This document shows positions 38,923-48,255 of a stretch of 64,000 nt of DNA, in pieces. The notes under the pieces are model-generated. The model saw only the letters and a list, made by a program, of their open reading frames with translations. It ran no database searches and was not told the DNA's origin. The stretch is taken from contig JAUJPF010000004.1 of the NCBI GenBank assembly GCA_030447275.1, positions 124,001-188,000 of the forward strand, in the 5' to 3' direction. Both the position numbers and the translations under genes were made by a program. This stretch comes from Solirubrobacteraceae bacterium. Lineage in GTDB: Bacteria; Actinomycetota; Thermoleophilia; Solirubrobacterales; Solirubrobacteraceae. Each line of letters opens with the position of its first letter. Positions within the stretch are counted from its first letter, which is position 1.

Positions 38923-40011
38923 TCAGTCGAGCTTCGGCGGCAGCCCGAAGCGCTCGAACGTCCCCTCGAGGCGCTTCTCGTCCGCCGGCTGGTCGACCCA
39001 GCGGTGGTACTTCTCGCGCTCGGAGGGCTCGATCGAGCGCACGGCGAACGCGACGACGTCGCTGACCTTGTCACCCTTCAGCGTCAGGACGTTGAGCGCG
39101 AACGGCAGGTGCGTCCCCGCGTCGTCGTCCCATGCGTAGAAGCCGATCGCCGGCTGCCCGTTGGCCGTCGTGACGCGGGTCTTCCACTTCCACGCGCCGG
39201 ACAGCGGGAACAGCGCGAGGAACCGGGCGAACACGTCGCGCGGGCCGAACCAGCTCGCCAGCGGCGGCATCGAGATCGCCGCGTCCTCGCTGAGCATCGC
39301 CACGACGGTCTCGACGTCGTTGCGCTCCCACGCGTCGGCGTACGTGCTCACGAGGTCGCGCAGGGCCTCGTCGCCGAGCGCGCGCAGGTTGGCCTGCTGG
39401 CTCTGCTCGGGGACGCGCTCGGAGACGGCCTTGCGCGCCCGCTGGAGCGCGCTGTTGACCGAGGCGATCGTCGTCTCGAGCGTCTCCGCCACCTCGGCGG
39501 CCGAGAACCCGAGCACCTCGCGCAGGATGAGCACCGCGCGCTGGGTCGCCGGCAGGTGCTGGAGGGCGACGATGAACGCCAGCTCGACGCTCTCGCGCAG
39601 CTCGTAGCGCGCCTCCGGGCCCGCCGGGCCGTCCTCGACGGACAGCTGCTCGTCGGGGTAGGGCTCGACCCACACCGACTCGATCTGCGGCGTCCCGGGG
39701 CCGTCGTGGGGATCCGTCGCCGGGCCGAAGTCGACGGGCAGCACGCGCTTGGGGCGGCGCTCGATCTGGGTCAGGCACGTGTTGGTGGCGATCGTGTAGA
39801 GCCACGACTTCAGCGAGCTGCGGCCCTGGAAGCGCCCGAGCCCGCGCCAGGCGCGCAGGAGCGTCTCCTGCAGCGCGTCGTCGGCGTCGTAGGCGGAGCC
39901 GAGCATCCGGTAGCAGTGGGCGTGGAGCGGGCCGCGGTAGGGCTCGACGAGCCGGGCGAACGCGGTCTCGTCGCCCTTGCGTGCGGCCTCGAGCGGTTCG
40001 AGCGTCGGCAT
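38923..40011 (-). CDS. ECF sigma factor with C-terminal NTF2-like domain
   Basis: 362 residues from ATG 40011. Sigma region 2: [40 protein letters not shown]; region 4: [40 protein letters not shown]. The remaining 150 residues ([48 protein letters not shown]) form a SnoaL/NTF2-like domain, as in the SigG/SigJ type of ECF factors. In those groups the tail modulates sigma activity in place of an anti-sigma factor. No anti-sigma gene is beside it, which fits. Confidence 0.88.
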   Translation of the reverse strand: MPTLEPLEAARKGDETAFARLVEPYRGPLHAHCYRMLGSAYDADDALQETLLRAWRGLGRFQGRSSLKSWLYTIATNTCLTQIERRPKRVLPVDFGPATDPHDGPGTPQIESVWVEPYPDEQLSVEDGPAGPEARYELRESVELAFIVALQHLPATQRAVLILREVLGFSAAEVAETLETTIASVNSALQRARKAVSERVPEQSQQANLRALGDEALRDLVSTYADAWERNDVETVVAMLSEDAAISMPPLASWFGPRDVFARFLALFPLSGAWKWKTRVTTANGQPAIGFYAWDDDAGTHLPFALNVLTLKGDKVSDVVAFAVRSIEPSEREKYHRWVDQPADEKRLEGTFERFGLPPKLD

Positions 40012-40065
40012 GCCGACAGCCTAATGCGATGAGTCCGCCGGCGCCCGGGGGTCTACGGGACAGGC

Positions 40066-40527
40066 ATGCCTGAGAACCGACCTGTCGTGCACCTCGAGCT
40101 GCACACCGGCGACCTGAGCGCGGCGCGCGAGCTCTACGCCGAGCTGTGCGGGTGGCCGGCGCGGCGGCTCGAGACGTCGGGCGGCGCGTACGAGTCGCGC
40201 GCCCTGGGGCGCGGGCGGGGCGCGGCGCGCGCGCTCTCCGCCGCGCGGGGCGGGGGGCCGGCGCGGCGGCTCGAGCCGGCGGGCGGCGCGTACGAGGCGC
40301 GCGCGCGGGGGCGCGGGCTGGGCGGCGGCCTCGGCGCGGGCGCCGCGCGCCGCTCGGTGTGGCTGCCCTACGTGGAGGTCGACGACGTCGACGCGGCGAC
40401 CGCCCGCGCACGCGCGCTCGGCGCGAGCGTCCTGCTCGAGCCGCGCGAGGGCCCGGCCGGCTGGCGGGGCGTCGTCGCGACCCCGGCGGGAGGTGAGCTC
40501 GCGTTCTGGCAGCCGCGCCGGCGCTAG
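40066..40527 (+). CDS. VOC-family protein with internal duplication
   Basis: 153 residues. The start MPENRPVVHLELHTGDLSAA, RELYAELCGWPARR and the end VWLPYVEVDDVDAATARARA, LGASVLLEPREGPAGWRGVV, GGELAFWQPRRR are those of half-size VOC proteins of about 120 residues. The middle carries a 34-residue unit twice (GWPARRLETSGGAYESRALG and GGPARRLEPAGGAYEARARG), so the protein is one repeat longer than usual. The second copy fits the family better. Substrate unknown. It ends 9 bases before the HAD/IGPD-like gene and may be cotranscribed with it and hisD. Confidence 0.72.
   Translation: MPENRPVVHLELHTGDLSAARELYAELCGWPARRLETSGGAYESRALGRGRGAARALSAARGGGPARRLEPAGGAYEARARGRGLGGGLGAGAARRSVWLPYVEVDDVDAATARARALGASVLLEPREGPAGWRGVVATPAGGELAFWQPRRR
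40154..40357 (+). repeat. Imperfect tandem duplication, 102-bp unit
   Basis: Two adjacent 102-bp units (40154-40255, 40256-40357) inside the VOC gene. The first 20 bases are identical and the rest has drifted, but the unit keeps the frame (34 codons). The divergence makes a recent assembly duplication unlikely. Confidence 0.6.
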
Positions 40528-40536
40528 GTTCCCGGC

Positions 40537-42411
40537 ATGGTCCTGGCCCAGCGACTGCGGCTGCCCGCCGGCACGCGCGGGCTCCTGCTCGACCTCGACG
40601 GCGTCCTCGTCGACACGCTCGGGCTGGAGGCGCGCGTCGTCGACGACCTCCTGCGCCGCCACGTCCCATCGGCGCCGCCGATCCCGCGCGACCTCTTCCG
40701 CTCGTGCTTCGCGCTCCCGATCCCCGAGAGCTGGCGGGCGATCCTGGCCGGCGTCGGCGTGGAGGCGAGCGACGACCTCGTCGCGGCGCTGACCTCAGAC
40801 CTCGAGCGCGTGCGGCTCGAGCGCACGCCGGACGTCCTGCCGGGTGTGATCGAGATCCTCGAGGAGGCCCGCGGCGCGCTGGCCGTCGCCGTGGTCTCCA
40901 ACAACCCGTCCGAGCACGTCGCCGCGATCCTCGCCGCGACCGGGCTCGACCGCTTCGGGATGGACGTCGTCGGCAACGACGAGGGGCTGCCGAGCAAGCC
41001 GGCGCCGGACATGTACCTCGAGGGCGCACGCCGGCTCGACCTTGCGCCGGGGGCGTGCGCGGCGGTCGAGGACTCGCTGCTCGGCGCGCGCGCCGCCCGG
41101 CTCGCCGGCTGCTTCGTCGCCGGCGTGGCGACCGGCGGCGACACGTTCGCCGCGCTCTCGGCGTCCGAGGACGTCGACGTCGCCCACGAGGAGCTCGCGG
41201 CGGCGATCGTGGGGCTGGCGCCGGGCGACGTGACCGACAAGCGCGTGTGGTCGCCCAACGAGTTCGTCAGCCACATGGTCGAGCACATCGCGTGGCGGGC
41301 GGGCTGCGCGATCGACCTCGCGTGGCCCTCGGACGACTGGGAGGCGCTCGGCGGAGCGCTCGCCGAGCAGCTCGCGCCGCTGCTCGACGGACCGGACCGC
41401 GCCTGGGCGATGGGGCTCATCGACGACGGCAGCGCGGAGATCGAGCTGGCGCGCGCCGACGAGGGGGAGGTGTCGCTCACGGGCGATCCCGCCGTCCTCG
41501 CCTGGTTCCTCGGGCTGCGGGTCGAGCAGCTCGCGTCGGGCGAGCCGCTGGTGGAGCTGCTGCGCGGGCTCACGCGCGGGGCGGGGCTGCGGGCGACGAT
41601 CGCGGTCGGCTCGGTCGACGACGCGCACCACACGTGGGAGGCGATCTTCCGCGGCGTCGGGCTGGCGCTGCGCGAGCTGTCGGCGACGCTGATGGATCAC
41701 GCGGCGGCTGGCGAGGTCGCCCGCGCCGCTGCGGCGAACGGCTACGGGCTGCGGGTGACGGCGAAGTCGGCGTCCTCGGCCGCGGTCGTCCGCACGACCG
41801 CCGAGAGCGTCTGCTCGGCCGACCTGCGGCTCGAGCCCGGGCCGTTCGCCGTCGAGCTGACGACCTCGGCGAGCGTCGACGCCGGCGGGCTGCGCGAGCT
41901 GGTCGCGCTGCTGGCGGAGCGCGCCGGGGCGTCGGGCCGGCTCGCGTTCGAGGCGACCAAGTTGAGCTCCAGCCACGTCGTCGCCGAGGACGTCGGGATG
42001 ACGCTCGGCGCCGCCTTCCGCGAGCTGGCGCTCGCGCGGATGGCCGAGCACGGGATCGAGGGCGCGGGATGGGGCGTCGCCGCCGAGCCGCCGGTCAAGC
42101 TCGCGCTGAGCTGGGAGGGGAGGAAGTTCCTCAAGCTCTTCCCGGTCGGGTGGACCGACGCAGAGCTCAAGCGCTTCCGCGTCGGGACGACGCTCGCGAG
42201 CGGGCTGTTCAGCGAGGACCTCGACGACTTCCTCGACGGGTTCGTCGGCGGGATGCACGCGAGCGTGATGGTCCACTGGCCGCGCACCGGCGACCTCGAC
42301 GGGTCGTGGCGTGCCGTGTTCGCGTGCCTCGGCGGTGCGCTGGCGATGGCGCTGCGGCCGAACCGGGCGCGGCGCGGGCTGATCGCCGGCGTCAAGGCCA
42401 CGCTCGCCTGA
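40537..42411 (+). CDS. HAD phosphatase fused to two degenerate imidazoleglycerol-phosphate dehydratase-like units
   Basis: 624 residues. Residues 1-220 are a HAD-IA phosphatase of beta-phosphoglucomutase type: LLLDLDGVLVDT with D19 and D21, VVSNNPSEH, KPAPDMYLEG and AAVEDSLLGARAA. The rest resembles IGPD (HisB). Unit 1 (about 238-385) has EFVSHMVEHIAWRAGCAIDL (H246) and DDAHHTWEAIFRGVGLALRE (H364, H365, E368, an intact HHxxE). Unit 2 (about 386-624) has SSSHVVAEDVGMTLGAAFRE (H480, E484), but its last motif reads LDGSWRAVFACLGGAL with the metal ligands gone. hisD follows by 20 bases. A HisB-like bifunctional role (histidinol-phosphate phosphatase plus dehydratase) or a regulatory role is inference. 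Confidence 0.75.
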   Translation: MVLAQRLRLPAGTRGLLLDLDGVLVDTLGLEARVVDDLLRRHVPSAPPIPRDLFRSCFALPIPESWRAILAGVGVEASDDLVAALTSDLERVRLERTPDVLPGVIEILEEARGALAVAVVSNNPSEHVAAILAATGLDRFGMDVVGNDEGLPSKPAPDMYLEGARRLDLAPGACAAVEDSLLGARAARLAGCFVAGVATGGDTFAALSASEDVDVAHEELAAAIVGLAPGDVTDKRVWSPNEFVSHMVEHIAWRAGCAIDLAWPSDDWEALGGALAEQLAPLLDGPDRAWAMGLIDDGSAEIELARADEGEVSLTGDPAVLAWFLGLRVEQLASGEPLVELLRGLTRGAGLRATIAVGSVDDAHHTWEAIFRGVGLALRELSATLMDHAAAGEVARAAAANGYGLRVTAKSASSAAVVRTTAESVCSADLRLEPGPFAVELTTSASVDAGGLRELVALLAERAGASGRLAFEATKLSSSHVVAEDVGMTLGAAFRELALARMAEHGIEGAGWGVAAEPPVKLALSWEGRKFLKLFPVGWTDAELKRFRVGTTLASGLFSEDLDDFLDGFVGGMHASVMVHWPRTGDLDGSWRAVFACLGGALAMALRPNRARRGLIAGVKATLA

Positions 42412-42431
42412 CCCGGGTACGGTCCGGGCCG

Positions 42432-43733
42432 ATGGAGATCCGCCGCCACGACTTGACGACCCTCGACGCCGGCGCGCGCCGCGCGCTGCGCGAGCGCGTG
42501 CAGCAGGGCGTGTCGGCGGAAGTGGCCGAGACGGTCGCGGAGGTCGTCGAGGCGGTGCGCGAGGCGGGCGACGCGGCGCTCTTGCGCTACACGGAGCGGT
42601 TCGACGGCGTGCGGCTCTCGGCCGGCGAGGTCGCGGTCACCGCCGGCGAGCTCGAGGCGGCCGGCGGCCAGCTCGACGCCGACGTGCGCGCGGCGGTGGA
42701 GACGGCGGTGTCGGGCATTCGCGCCCACCACGACGCCCAGCGCCCGCCCGCCGACTGGATGCGCGAGACGCACCCCGGCGTCGTGACCGGCGAGCGCTCC
42801 CTCCCGATCCCCAGCGCCGGGCTCTACGTCCCGCGCGGCAAGGGCAGCTTCCCGTCGGTCATGGCCATGCTCACGGTGCCGGCGTCGATCGCGGGCGTCG
42901 AGCAGATCGTCGTCTGCACGCCGCCCGGCCCGGACGGCGAGGTCGACGCCGCGTCGCTCTATGCGGCGCGGCTGAACGGGGTGGAGACCGTGCTGCGCGT
43001 CGGCGGAGCGCAGGCCATCGCGGCGCTCGCGTACGGGACCGAGTCGGTGCCGAAGGTCGAGAAGATCGTCGGGCCCGGCAACCAGTACGTGACGTACGCC
43101 AAGCGGCTCGTCTACGGCGTCGTCGACCCCGGCGCGCCGGCGGGGCCGAGCGAGTCGATCGTGCTCGCCGACGGCGACGCCGACCCGCGCACGGCGGCGA
43201 TCGAGCTGCTGGTCGAGGCCGAGCACGGGCCCGACTCCGCGGCGCTGCTCGTCACCGATTCGGCGGCGCTCGCCGACGCGGTGGCGGAGCTGCTCCCGGC
43301 GCTCGTCGACGAGCTGCCCGAGCCGCGGCGCGAGTTCTGCACGACCGTGTTGCGCCGCTACGGCGGGATCGTCGCCGCCGCCGACTTCGATGACGCGGTC
43401 GCGTTCTGCAACGAGTGGGCGCCCGAGCACCTGCACGTCCTCGCCGCCGAGCCGTTCGACGTCCTCGGGCGGATCCGCAACGCGGGCGAGGTGCTGCTCG
43501 GCCCCCGCGCTTCGATCGCGATCGGCAACTACGTCGCGGGCGTCAACGCGATCCTCCCCACGGGCGGCTTCGCGCGCAGCTACTCGTGCGTGGGCGTGGC
43601 CGACTTCGTGAAGCGCTCGTCGTACGCGTACGTGTCCGACCGCGGCGCCGGCCCGGCCGCTGCGGCGGCGGCGACGCTCGCCGACTACGAGGGCTTCCCG
43701 GCTCACGCGCGCGCCGCGCGGCACGCTGGCTAG
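42432..43733 (+). CDS. hisD: Histidinol dehydrogenase
   Basis: 433 residues from ATG 42432. Family signatures in order: LLRYTERFDGV, SLPIPSAGLYVPRGKGSFPS, RVGGAQAIAALAYGTESVPK, VEKIVGPGNQYVTYAKRLVY, LLVEAEHGPDSAALLVT, EWAPEHLHVLAAEPFDVLGR and GNYVAGVNAILPTGGFARSY. The Glu/His residues of the zinc site are in place. It makes the two last oxidations of histidine synthesis with NAD. It follows the HAD/IGPD-like gene by 20 bases. No other his gene is next to it; the neighbour is a convergent LysE gene sharing the CTAG stop. Confidence 0.96.
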   Translation: MEIRRHDLTTLDAGARRALRERVQQGVSAEVAETVAEVVEAVREAGDAALLRYTERFDGVRLSAGEVAVTAGELEAAGGQLDADVRAAVETAVSGIRAHHDAQRPPADWMRETHPGVVTGERSLPIPSAGLYVPRGKGSFPSVMAMLTVPASIAGVEQIVVCTPPGPDGEVDAASLYAARLNGVETVLRVGGAQAIAALAYGTESVPKVEKIVGPGNQYVTYAKRLVYGVVDPGAPAGPSESIVLADGDADPRTAAIELLVEAEHGPDSAALLVTDSAALADAVAELLPALVDELPEPRREFCTTVLRRYGGIVAAADFDDAVAFCNEWAPEHLHVLAAEPFDVLGRIRNAGEVLLGPRASIAIGNYVAGVNAILPTGGFARSYSCVGVADFVKRSSYAYVSDRGAGPAAAAAATLADYEGFPAHARAARHAG

Positions 43734-44338
43734 CGCGACTCGGCGGCGAGCCGCGCCCCGAGGCCGACGAACGCGCCGGCGAACGTCCGCCGCATCCACG
43801 TCATGACGCTCGGACGGGACACGACGTGGGTCCGCACCGCGGCGGCGAACAGCCCGTACGCGGCGAAGACGACGAACGTGACGAGCATGAAGACGGCGCT
43901 CAGCTCGAGCATCGGGACCAGCGTGCTGCCGTCGGCGCTGACGAACTGGGGGAGGAAGGCGAAGAAGAAGATCGTCAGCTTCGGGTTGAGGATGTTGATC
44001 AGCACGCCGGAGACGATCACGCTGCGCGCGCCGCGCGGCGTCTGGCCCTCGTCGACGTTCAGCGCGCCCTTCTCCCGCAGCGTGCTCCACGCCATGTAGA
44101 GCAGGTAGGCGACGCCCGCGTACTTGAGCGTCTGGAACGCGACGGCGCTCGTGTGCAGCAGCGCGGCGAGGCCGGTGATCGCCGCGACCATGTGCGGCAC
44201 GATGCCGAGCGTGCAGCCGAAGGCGGCGACGACGCTCGCCCGGCCGCCGCGCGCGAGGCCGGCGGCGAGGGTGTAGAGCACGCCGGTCCCCGGCGTGGCG
44301 ACGACGACGAGGGTGGTGATGAGGAACTCGGCGCTCAT
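43730..44338 (-). CDS. LysE/RhtB-family exporter
   Basis: 202 residues from ATG 44338. Typical LysE/RhtB layout: [20 protein letters not shown] (with the family PGP-like start of helix 1), [60 protein letters not shown] (NPK motif) and two C-terminal helices. It exports amino acids or related solutes. The start overlaps the stop of the aldo-keto reductase gene (ATGA 44335-44338), so both form an operon. Confidence 0.88.
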   Translation of the reverse strand: MSAEFLITTLVVVATPGTGVLYTLAAGLARGGRASVVAAFGCTLGIVPHMVAAITGLAALLHTSAVAFQTLKYAGVAYLLYMAWSTLREKGALNVDEGQTPRGARSVIVSGVLINILNPKLTIFFFAFLPQFVSADGSTLVPMLELSAVFMLVTFVVFAAYGLFAAAVRTHVVSRPSVMTWMRRTFAGAFVGLGARLAAESR

Positions 44339-45312
44339 GTCCCAGACCGGTAGAAGTTGCGGATCCAGCGGTGGCGGTGCAGCGCCTCGACCTGCTCGGC
44401 CGGGAGGCCGCGGCCGTCGCCGACCGCGCAGTTGCGCTCGACGTTGCGGATCGAGCGCATCCCCGGGATGACGGTCGACACCGCCGGGTGGCTCAGCACG
44501 TAGCGCAGGGCCACCTCGGCGATGGCGCCGGGTTCGATCCCGAGGTCGTCGACGATCGCGGCCACCCGCTCCGCGACCTCCCGCTTGCGGTCGCCGCGGA
44601 AGTAGCCGTTGCGGAAGTCGCCGTCCGGGAACGTCGTGTCGGGCCCGATGCTGCCGGTCAGCGCGCCCTCGTCGAACGGGACGCGCGCGAGGACGCCGAC
44701 CCCGTGCTCCTGGCACGCTCCGAACAGCTCGTCCTCCGGGCTCTGGTCGAAGACGTTGTAGATGACCTGCACCGTGTCGACGACGCCGGTCTCGATCAGC
44801 CGCAGCGCGTTCGCCGGCTCGTGGTCGTTGATCGACACGCCGAAGAAGCGGATCTTGCCCTCGGCCTTGAGCTTCTCGACCGCCTCGAGCCAGTCGCCCT
44901 CCCCGACCCAGTCGTCGCGCCACACGTGCAGCTGCTGGAGGTCGATGACGTCGAGGCCCAGGTTCGAGAGGCTTCGCTCGGTGCACTTGCGCACCCACTT
45001 GCCGCGGAAGGCGTCGTTCGCCGTCGTCCCCTCCGGCGCGGGCCAGCGCTGGTTCTTCGGAGGGACCTTCGTCGCGACGTAGACCCGCTCCGAACGGCCG
45101 CGCACGACCTGCCCGACGATCTTCTCGCTGTGTCCGTTCCCGTAGCCGAGCGCCGTGTCGACGAAGTTCAGCCCGAGGTCGATCGCCCGCTCGAGCGCCT
45201 GCACCGACTCGTCGTCCTGCGCCCCGATCCACTGCGAGCCGCCGATGCCCCAGGCCCCGTAGCCGACCTCCGAGACCTCGAGCCCCGTCCGTCCGAGTTG
45301 CCGCATGTTCAT
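44335..45312 (-). CDS. Aldo/keto reductase
   Basis: 325 residues from ATG 45312. (Beta/alpha)8 barrel with [40 protein letters not shown] (catalytic Asp and Tyr), VYVATKVPP (Lys), [14 protein letters not shown] (His), [19 protein letters not shown] and [14 protein letters not shown]. All four catalytic residues are present. It reduces aldehydes or ketones with NADPH; substrate unknown. It is the first gene of the operon with LysE, divergent from the SnoaL-like gene with 71 bases between starts. Confidence 0.88.
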   Translation of the reverse strand: MNMRQLGRTGLEVSEVGYGAWGIGGSQWIGAQDDESVQALERAIDLGLNFVDTALGYGNGHSEKIVGQVVRGRSERVYVATKVPPKNQRWPAPEGTTANDAFRGKWVRKCTERSLSNLGLDVIDLQQLHVWRDDWVGEGDWLEAVEKLKAEGKIRFFGVSINDHEPANALRLIETGVVDTVQVIYNVFDQSPEDELFGACQEHGVGVLARVPFDEGALTGSIGPDTTFPDGDFRNGYFRGDRKREVAERVAAIVDDLGIEPGAIAEVALRYVLSHPAVSTVIPGMRSIRNVERNCAVGDGRGLPAEQVEALHRHRWIRNFYRSGT

Positions 45313-45383
45313 CGGCGGCACGCTATAGACGATTACCTCAGAGGTCATGGATCGGCGCGTCGTGCTGCGCAAGCCTGTGCGCC

Positions 45384-45770
45384 ATGACCACTGACACGAC
45401 AGAGATCACCGCGATCGTCGACGGCTACCTCGCCGCGTGGAACGAGCCCGACGCGGCGCGCCGGGCGGAGCTGATCGCGCAGGTGTGGGCCGAGGACGGG
45501 CGCCTCGTCGACCCGCCGCTGACCGGCGACGGGCACGGCGGCATCAGCGACATGGCCGCCGCGATGCAGGAGCACTACGCCGGCCATCGCTTCCGCCGCG
45601 CCAGCGGCGTCGACGCCCACCACGAGCACCTGCGCTTCGCGTGGGAGCTGGTCGGGCCGGACGGCGCGGTCGCGCTGACCGGTCTCGACGTCGGCGAGCT
45701 GGCGGCGGACGGGCGCCTGCGGCGGGTCACCGGGTTCTTCGGCGAGCTTCCGGCCCGCCGCGCGGACTAG
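45384..45770 (+). CDS. NTF2/SnoaL-like protein
   Basis: 128 residues: [80 protein letters not shown]. This is the compact NTF2-like domain typical of SnoaL-like isomerase/hydrolase-fold proteins. It is often a partner of helix-turn-helix regulators, and the XRE-type regulator gene begins 11 bases later in the same direction. Confidence 0.8.
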   Translation: MTTDTTEITAIVDGYLAAWNEPDAARRAELIAQVWAEDGRLVDPPLTGDGHGGISDMAAAMQEHYAGHRFRRASGVDAHHEHLRFAWELVGPDGAVALTGLDVGELAADGRLRRVTGFFGELPARRAD

Positions 45771-45781
45771 CGTCCTGCGGG

Positions 45782-46573
45782 ATGGAGCTCCAGGAGCGAA
45801 CCGGCGTGGGCCCGCTGCTGCGCGACTGGCGCCGCCGGCGGCGCCTGAGCCAGTTGGACCTCGCGCTCGAGGCGGGCGTGTCCTCCCGGCATCTCAGCTT
45901 CATCGAGACCGGGCGGGCGCGCCCGAGCGCGGAGATGGTCGTGCAGCTCGCGGAGCGGCTCGACGTCCCGCTGCGCGACCGCAACCACCTGCTGCTCGCC
46001 GCGGGCTACGCGCCGGCGTACGGGCAGCGCGGCCTCGACGAGCCGGAGATGGAGCCGGTTCGCGCGGCGCTGGAGAGCGTGCTCCGCGGCCACGAGCCGT
46101 ACCCCGCGGTCGTCGTCGACCGGCACTGGGGCATGGTCGCCGCCAACCGCTCCATCGGGCTGCTCACCGAGGGCGCGGCGGCGCACCTGCTCGAGCCGCC
46201 GGTGAACGTGCTGCGGCTCGGGCTGCACCCGGAGGGGCTCGCGCCGCGGATCGCCAACCTCGCCGAGTGGCGCGCGCACCTGCTCGACCGGCTTGGGCGG
46301 CAGGCCGTCGTCAGCGGCGACCCGGCGCTGAGCGCGTTGCACCACGAGCTGGCGGCCTACCCCGCCGGCGACCCCGGGCCGTCGCTCGACCTCGCCGCGG
46401 GGGAGCTCGCCGTTCCGCTGCGCCTGCGCCGCGGTGACGCCGAGCTCGTCTTCATCAGCACGATCACGACGTTCGGCACCGCGGTCGAGGTGACGCTGTC
46501 CGAGCTGTCGATCGAGGCCTTCCTCCCCGCGGACCCCGCCACCGCCGAGTTCGTCCGGCGGAACGCGGCTTGA
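45782..46573 (+). CDS. XRE-family regulator with MmyB-like ligand domain
   Basis: 263 residues. N-terminal HTH_3: LLRDWRRRRRLSQLDLALEA, GVSSRHLSFIETGRARPSAE. The rest (RNHLLLAAGYAPAYGQRGLD, AALESVLRGHEPYPAVVVDR, HWGMVAANRSI, ...FISTITTFGTAVEVTLSELS, IEAFLPADPATAEFV) is the MmyB-like PAS-type ligand-binding domain. Such actinobacterial regulators sense small molecules or fatty acids and usually control an adjacent oxidoreductase. Here the candidates are the SnoaL-like gene in the same operon and the divergent aldo-keto reductase. Confidence 0.86.
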   Translation: MELQERTGVGPLLRDWRRRRRLSQLDLALEAGVSSRHLSFIETGRARPSAEMVVQLAERLDVPLRDRNHLLLAAGYAPAYGQRGLDEPEMEPVRAALESVLRGHEPYPAVVVDRHWGMVAANRSIGLLTEGAAAHLLEPPVNVLRLGLHPEGLAPRIANLAEWRAHLLDRLGRQAVVSGDPALSALHHELAAYPAGDPGPSLDLAAGELAVPLRLRRGDAELVFISTITTFGTAVEVTLSELSIEAFLPADPATAEFVRRNAA

Positions 46574-46718
46574 GCGGCGGGCGGTCAGGCAGCCGCTGCG
46601 AGGGCGCGCTCGCGGTCGATTTCAGACGCAGCAGCGCGATGACTTCGTGGATCGCCGGGCGTACGACGTCGGTCCATGTAGTTGCGAGCGTCGCCGGGGG
46701 GCGAGAACGTGCGCGTCC

Positions 46719-48099
46719 ATGGCTACGGTGATCGTGGAAGCCGCCGCCCGCGACCTCGTCGTCTCCGTCGTCCAGCAGCACGCCGACTCGCTGCTGCGCA
46801 CCGCGCGGCGGTACACGGCGTGCGCCGCCGACGCCGAGGACGCCTACCAGCGCGCGCTGGAGATCTTCGTCAAGAACGCGGGACGGCTCGAAGCCGACGG
46901 TGCGCACCGGTGGCTGCACGTCGTCGTCCGCAACGAGGCGCTCGCGGTGCGGCGCGGGCGGTCGACGCTCGTCGGCGTGGAGGACGAGGCGGCGCTCGAC
47001 GCGCTCGACGACGCGCGACACGTCGCGTCGGTCGAGGAGCGCTCGGAGCGGCTCGACGATCTGGGCCGCGCCGCCGAGGCCCTCCAGCGCCTGAAGCCCC
47101 AGGAGGTCACGGCGCTGTGGCTGAAGGCGGAGGGCCTGTCGTACGAGGAGATCGCCGAGCGGCAGGGATGGACGTACACGAAGGTCAACCGCTGCCTGAC
47201 CGAGGGGCGCCGGGCGTTCCTGCGCCGCTACGCGGGGATCGAGGCGGGGGAGGAGTGCGAGCGGTGGGCGTCCGTGCTGTCGGCGGTGGCCGACGGCGAG
47301 GCGACCCCGCGCCAGCTCCTCGAGGCGCGCCCGCACCTGCGTACGGCGGACGGCTCGCCGAGGCGTGGGCGTCGGTCGCGGACTCCGTCCACGACCGGGC
47401 GGCGGGCGTCGCCGCGTCCCTTCACGACCGCGCCGCCGCGACCTCCGCGTGGCTCCACGCGGGCGGCGGCGCAGGACCTTCGGCCGGGCCGCGGCAGTCG
47501 CGGCTTCGGTCGTCGCGCTGGCCGGCGGCGGCGTGGTCGCAGAGCGTGGTTTCGGCGGTGGCGATGCTCGGGCCGACGCCGGGCCGGTGCCCGCTGCGGT
47601 CGCGGGTCCGACGAGCGCGGCTCCGTCCGCGCCGAGCCCGCCGCAGTCGGCCGGCCGCGCCTTCGCCGCGTCGAAGGCGGCGGCGGCGACGGCGGCGTCC
47701 GCAGCGGCGGGCGACGCGGGCGGGCCCGGCGCGGGCGCCGATCGCGAGGGCGCGCGGCGGCGGCCCACGGCTCCTGCCGATGCCGCCTTCGCGCCCGAGG
47801 CGGCCGGGGTCGCTGAGGGTGCGCACGGTTCCAATCCCACGGGGTCGCGGACGCCGGCCGGTCCCGGCCCGTCGAGCTCAGCTCCGCCGGCCGGCGCCTC
47901 CTCGCCCGGTGGCGCGACGACGCGCCGCGAGGGCGACGGGTCGCGCGAATCGACGGCCGACGCCATGGCGGAGTTCGGGCTCGTCACCGAGCCGACGGAC
48001 CCGTCGCCGCCCGCTCGCCGCGAGGAACGGAGGGCCGCCGCCTGGAGCCCTGAGATCGGGCGCGGCGCGACGCCCGCGCCGATGAAGCCGCGCGGGTGA
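46719..48099 (+). CDS. ECF-type sigma factor with membrane-spanning Ala/Pro-rich tail (two frame breaks)
   Basis: ATG 46719. Region 2: QQHADSLLRTARRYTACAAD, AEDAYQRALEIFVKNAGRLE; region 4: LKPQEVTALWLKAEGLSYEE, IAERQGWTYTKVNRCLTEGR. After an extra domain (EECERWASVLSAVADGEATP, RQLLEARPHLR) the frame shifts near 47340 to AEAWASVADSVHDRAAGVAA, and near 47470 to RTFGRAAAVAASVVALAGGG (a transmembrane helix). A long Ala/Gly/Pro tail, presumably extracellular, ends at 48099. Such sigma factors fused to a zinc-finger-like and membrane part may be self-contained signal receivers. The 'HLR' region lacks the CxxC expected of an anti-sigma-like finger, possibly lost in the indel. Confidence 0.6.
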
Positions 48100-48148
48100 C
48101 GGCGGTCCCGGTCATCGCGCCGGGATCGTCCCACCAGGAGTCGCGCCG

Positions 48149-48255
48149 ATGCTGCACTCCGAGCGCGACCAGGTGGTGGCGGCGGCGGCGCGAGGCTCGC
48201 CGCCGACGGGCTGGCCGCGGTGGAGGCGTTCGCCGCCTCGACCCCGTCGCGGTGA
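48149..48255 (+). pseudogene. Possible class II aldolase N-terminal remnant
   Basis: ATG 48149 with CAGGAG upstream gives MLHSERDQVVAAA, and after a base change RLAADGL. This is the typical start of fuculose-phosphate-aldolase-like proteins. The reading then meets AAVEAFAASTPSR and a stop at 48255 that overlaps the next ATG, so only about 35 codons remain of a family near 210-240. It could also be an unrelated small gene. Low confidence. Confidence 0.3.

Noticed and set aside
37039-40032. Plus-strand open frame of 997 codons
   Set aside because: It runs antisense to rarD, the SGNH gene and the ECF sigma factor, all of which have clear family motifs. The translation is low-complexity Arg/Glu/Asp.
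46574-46718. Short minus-strand frame MDRRRTPGDPRSH...
   Set aside because: Thirty codons, no ribosome-binding site or family match; likely chance.
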